This document shows positions 5,603 through 7,984 of a DNA stretch of 7,984 bases, in pieces. The translations under genes were made by a program, and so were the position numbers. The DNA is from Bacillota bacterium (GTDB lineage Bacteria; Bacillota; Clostridia; Christensenellales; SZUA-584). Every line of letters starts with the position of its first letter. The first letter of the stretch is position 1. Location: NCBI GenBank assembly GCA_023436525.1, contig JAEZIW010000016.1:1-7984 (forward strand). Reading direction: 5' to 3'. The notes beneath the pieces are model-generated. The model saw only the letters and a program-made list of their open reading frames with translations, was not told the origin of the DNA and searched no databases.

Positions 5603-5631
5603 TTGCTTTTTTTTTCATACGATTATATAAT
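5603..5631 (+). promoter_or_regulatory. Probable topA promoter
   Basis: A perfect TATAAT (5626-5631) lies 17 bp after TTGCTT (5603-5608), with a T-rich spacer. The expected transcription start is near 5638, giving a leader of about 110 nt before the topA ATG. The rest of the 329-bp gap between the NlpC/P60 gene and topA holds the terminator at 5440-5473 and otherwise nothing I can name (5474-5602). topA promoters are often sensitive to supercoiling; nothing here proves that. Confidence 0.7.
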
Positions 5632-5661
5632 CTGCACTTAAAGGACCACAAAGTGTTGAAA

Positions 5662-5739
5662 ATGCGGCTTGCCGCATAAAATAGCCACATATAAAGACGT
5701 GCACATATGTCTTTGTATATGAAACCAACGAGCATGGAG
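5662..5739 (+). promoter_or_regulatory. topA leader with two hairpins and ribosome binding site
   Basis: Downstream of the inferred start point, ATGCGGC/GCCGCAT (5662-5668 and 5671-5677) is a perfect 7-bp palindrome around TT. A second hairpin spans 5689-5718, with about 13 pairs including three G-T pairs and a CACA loop; its core is AAAGAC/GTCTTT. Neither is followed by a T-run, so neither is a terminator. GGAG (5736-5739) lies 7 nt before the ATG and outside both hairpins, in a translatable position. Confidence 0.45.
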
Positions 5740-5746
5740 TTTTAAG

Positions 5747-7930
5747 ATGCAAAAGAGTACCGCGAAACAGGCTTCAAAACCGGCGGCCAAGAAAACTTCA
5801 AAACCGGCAGCAAAAACGGCTTCAAAATCGCCCAAGAAGAACTACGATCTTGTGATTGTGGAGTCGCCCGCAAAAGCCAAAACAATCAGCCAATTCCTTG
5901 GCACCGGCTATAAGGTGCAGGCCAGCGGCGGTCACGTGAGAGACCTGCCCAAAAGTACATTGGGTGTGGATATCGACAACGATTTTGAGCCCAAGTATAT
6001 ACAGATACGCGGCAAAAAGGACGTGATATCCGCCATGAAAGCGGGCGCATCCGGCGCGCGCAACATCTTCCTCGCGACAGACCCTGACCGCGAAGGCGAG
6101 GCGATATCGTGGCATATTGCGAACATGCTCGGCGTGGATACACAGCAGGTCAGCCGCATCGAATTCAACGAAATCACCAAAAACGCGGTGACCAACGCGA
6201 TACAGCATCCGAGAAAGATTGACCTTGACCTGGTGGACGCGCAGCAGGCTCGGCGTGTGCTCGACAGGCTCGTGGGCTATAAATTAAGCCCGCTGCTTTG
6301 GCGCAAGGTGAAAAAGGGGTTATCCGCCGGGCGCGTGCAGTCTGTCGCCGTGCGTATCATCTGCGACCGGGAGGACGAAATCACAGCGTTTGTGCCCGAG
6401 GAATTTTGGACCATCACGGTAAAGCTTTCAGACAGCGGCAAAACCAGCGAGTTTGAGGCCAAATTCTTTGGCCGCAACGGCGAAAAATTAAAGCTGGAAA
6501 ACAAAGCGGATACCGACGCGGTATTGGCAGATATCAAGGGCAAAGACTTTATTATCAGCAGCATCAAAAAAGGCGAGAAAAGGAAAAGCGCCGCACCGCC
6601 GTTTACCACCAGCTATCTGCAGCAGGCGGCTTCGGGCGCGCTCGGGTTTACCGCCAAACGTACCATGCTGGTGGCGCAGCAGCTCTATGAAGGTGTGGAG
6701 ATAGGCACCGGCGGGCCGATCGGCCTTGTCACATACATTCGTACCGACTCGACGCGTGTTTCGGAAGAGGCACTGGCCGCTGTGCGGACGCTTATCGAAG
6801 CCGAATACGGCAAAGACTATCTGCCCGAAAAACCCAACTATTATAAAAAATCGAATAAGGCGCAGGACGCGCATGAAGCGATTCGTCCGTCGCATATGGA
6901 GCTGACACCCGAATCGCTGAAAAATTCACTCAGCAAAGACCAATACCGGCTTTATAAGCTGATTTACAACCGCTTTGTGGCGAGCCAGATGACGCCGTCC
7001 GTATCGGAAACGATGCAGGTGACACTGAACGCAGGTGAATGCACCTTCAAAGCGAGCGGCTCGCGCATGACATTCAAGGGCTACACCGTCATTTACAATA
7101 CGGAAGAGGACGACACCAAAGACACACTGCTGCCCGCACTGTTTGAAGGGGAGCACTGTCCGCTCAAAGACATATTGCCGAAACAGAACTTTACGCAGCC
7201 ACCGAGCCGCTACACAGAAGCGACGCTGGTGCGTGCGCTCGAAGAAAAGGGCATCGGCCGGCCGAGCACCTATGCGCCGATTATCTCAACAATACAGGAA
7301 CGCCGGTATGTGGAGAAGGAAGGCAAGGCGCTCAAACCCACCGAGCTCGGCGGGATCGTCAACAAAATGATGAAAGACAACTTTTCGGATATTGTGGACA
7401 TTGAGTTTACCGCCGATCTGGAAAACAAACTCGACGATATTGAGAATGGCGGCAAGCAGTGGAAGAAGCTGCTGCGTGATTTTTACGACCCGTTTGAGAA
7501 GACGATTGAGCAGGCCGACAAAACCATCGAACGTGTTGAGCTGCCGGTTAAAGAATCTGACGTGGTGTGCGAAAAATGCGGCCGCACCATGGTGTATAAA
7601 GACGGGCGTTTCGGGCAGTTTCTGGCGTGCCCGGGTTATCCTGCATGCCGCAACACCAAGCCTGTTGTGAAGTATATTGAAACCCCGTGCCCCAAATGCG
7701 GTAAGCGCATTGTTGAAAAACGTTCCGCCAAGACGAAAAAAACGTTTTACGGGTGCGAGGGGTACCCGGAATGCGACTTTGTGTCGTGGGATATGCCGAT
7801 TGCGGACAAATGCGAGGCCTGCGGCTCTATGATGGTGCTGCGGAGGCTCTCGGGCGGCAGCAGCTACAAAAAATGCTCGAATCCGGAGTGCGTGAAAAAC
7901 CAGCGGAAGAAGGCCGACGGTGCCGAATAA
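5747..7930 (+). CDS. topA: DNA topoisomerase I (type IA)
   Basis: TopA removes negative supercoils by cutting and passing one DNA strand through a 5'-phosphotyrosine link. The 727-aa protein is complete. After a basic tail (1-32), the TOPRIM domain starts at VIVESPAKAKTI (36-47, Glu39) and carries the Mg-binding DPDREGE (112-118). RRVLDRLVGYKLSPLLW (169-185) and GLSAGRVQSVAVR (191-203) belong to the core. Catalytic Tyr330 lies in TYIRTDSTRVS (329-339, Arg332 beside it). HEAIRPS (376-382) and GIGRPSTYA (502-510) are further signature motifs. Three Cys4 zinc ribbons follow: Cys608/611/628/634, Cys648/651/670/676 and Cys689/692/710/715. The first 31 residues contain ten Lys in 8-residue repeats. 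GGAG 7 nt upstream supports this ATG, and no Met occurs between the tail and the TOPRIM domain, so the tail is very likely translated. The last 11 bp overlap trmFO. Confidence 0.98.
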   Translation: MQKSTAKQASKPAAKKTSKPAAKTASKSPKKNYDLVIVESPAKAKTISQFLGTGYKVQASGGHVRDLPKSTLGVDIDNDFEPKYIQIRGKKDVISAMKAGASGARNIFLATDPDREGEAISWHIANMLGVDTQQVSRIEFNEITKNAVTNAIQHPRKIDLDLVDAQQARRVLDRLVGYKLSPLLWRKVKKGLSAGRVQSVAVRIICDREDEITAFVPEEFWTITVKLSDSGKTSEFEAKFFGRNGEKLKLENKADTDAVLADIKGKDFIISSIKKGEKRKSAAPPFTTSYLQQAASGALGFTAKRTMLVAQQLYEGVEIGTGGPIGLVTYIRTDSTRVSEEALAAVRTLIEAEYGKDYLPEKPNYYKKSNKAQDAHEAIRPSHMELTPESLKNSLSKDQYRLYKLIYNRFVASQMTPSVSETMQVTLNAGECTFKASGSRMTFKGYTVIYNTEEDDTKDTLLPALFEGEHCPLKDILPKQNFTQPPSRYTEATLVRALEEKGIGRPSTYAPIISTIQERRYVEKEGKALKPTELGGIVNKMMKDNFSDIVDIEFTADLENKLDDIENGGKQWKKLLRDFYDPFEKTIEQADKTIERVELPVKESDVVCEKCGRTMVYKDGRFGQFLACPGYPACRNTKPVVKYIETPCPKCGKRIVEKRSAKTKKTFYGCEGYPECDFVSWDMPIADKCEACGSMMVLRRLSGGSSYKKCSNPECVKNQRKKADGAE
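5771..5839 (+). repeat. 24-bp tandem repeats coding the Lys/Ala tail of TopA
   Basis: TTCAAAACCGGC occurs at 5773-5784 and again at 5797-5808, and a degenerate third unit begins TTCAAAATCG at 5821. The period is exactly 24 bp. The protein repeat is (A/T)SKPAAK(K/T), at residues 9-16 and 17-24, followed by ASKSPKK at 25-31. The frame is kept, so expansion or contraction would change tail length without a frameshift. Confidence 0.85.
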
Positions 7931-7984
7931 AGCCGTTGTGATCGGTGCGGGTCTGGCGGGATGTGAGGCGGCCTATCAATTGGC
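7920..7984 (+). CDS. trmFO: TrmFO, folate-dependent tRNA (uracil-54-C5)-methyltransferase, 5' end only
   Basis: Only the first 21 codons and two bases lie in the window. They read MPNKAVVIGAGLAGCEAAYQL (GTG start read as Met). The GAGLAGCEAA segment is the FAD-binding dinucleotide motif of TrmFO/Gid, where a Ser is usual in place of this Cys. TrmFO makes the m5U54 of the tRNA T-loop using methylenetetrahydrofolate and FAD. The GTG at 7920 overlaps the end of topA by 11 bp in another frame, and GAAGG (7909-7913 region) lies 6 nt upstream inside topA. Translational coupling with topA is therefore likely. The topA-trmFO order is common in Firmicutes. An alternative start at the GTG at 7938 would leave no room before the FAD motif and is unlikely. 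Confidence 0.9.
   Translation, partial: MPNKAVVIGAGLAGCEAAYQL

Noticed and set aside
5822..6208. 128-aa minus-strand frame inside topA
   Set aside because: It is antisense to the TOPRIM domain of topA and its sequence has no recognisable features.

Overview
The window looks like a chromosomal segment of a moderately high-GC member of the Bacillota, most likely class Clostridia. The reasons are the gene order comM(yifB)-dprA-topA-trmFO, Firmicutes-type TopA and TrmFO sequences, Shine-Dalgarno sites of the GGAG type, and an anchored NlpC/P60 protein of a kind common in Clostridia. The core genes are GC-rich (about 58% in a line sampled from comM). The spacer DNA and the small reverse-strand genes are clearly more AT-rich (about 40% in a line near 2101, lower near 3781).

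Layout. Positions 1-1255 (+) hold the 3' five-sixths or so of a ComM/YifB AAA+ ATPase. Positions 1299-2253 hold three small reverse-strand genes: a 68-aa very basic protein (1299-1505), a 110-aa protein of unassigned family (1637-1969), and an 87-aa two-helix membrane protein with a C-terminal zinc ribbon (1990-2253). The last two form a tight pair. Divergent from them is dprA (2511-3590, +). A 411-bp AT-rich spacer with no credible gene follows. It ends in a long inverted repeat that overlaps a promoter-like sequence abutting the start of a 471-aa membrane-anchored NlpC/P60 protein (4002-5417, +), which has its own terminator at 5440-5473. topA (5747-7930, +) has its own promoter and a structured leader. 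The first 21 codons of trmFO (7920 onward, +) overlap the end of topA.

How it fits together. DprA loads RecA on incoming single-stranded DNA. ComM in other bacteria is a branch-migration helicase in transformation. TopA relaxes negative supercoils and TrmFO methylates tRNA U54. This housekeeping cluster is interrupted twice, once by the reverse-strand trio between comM and dprA and once by the NlpC/P60 gene between dprA and topA. Both inserts carry their own candidate signals.

The points most worth following are: the unassigned 87-aa/110-aa pair; a possibly leaderless NlpC/P60 mRNA with an inverted repeat over its -35; a shared 13-bp element ahead of dprA and in the spacer ahead of the NlpC/P60 gene; a histone-H1-like lysine/alanine repeat tail at the N terminus of TopA; and a terminator-like hairpin inside the coding end of the 68-aa gene. 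I saw no tRNA, rRNA, CRISPR array, transposase or integrase.
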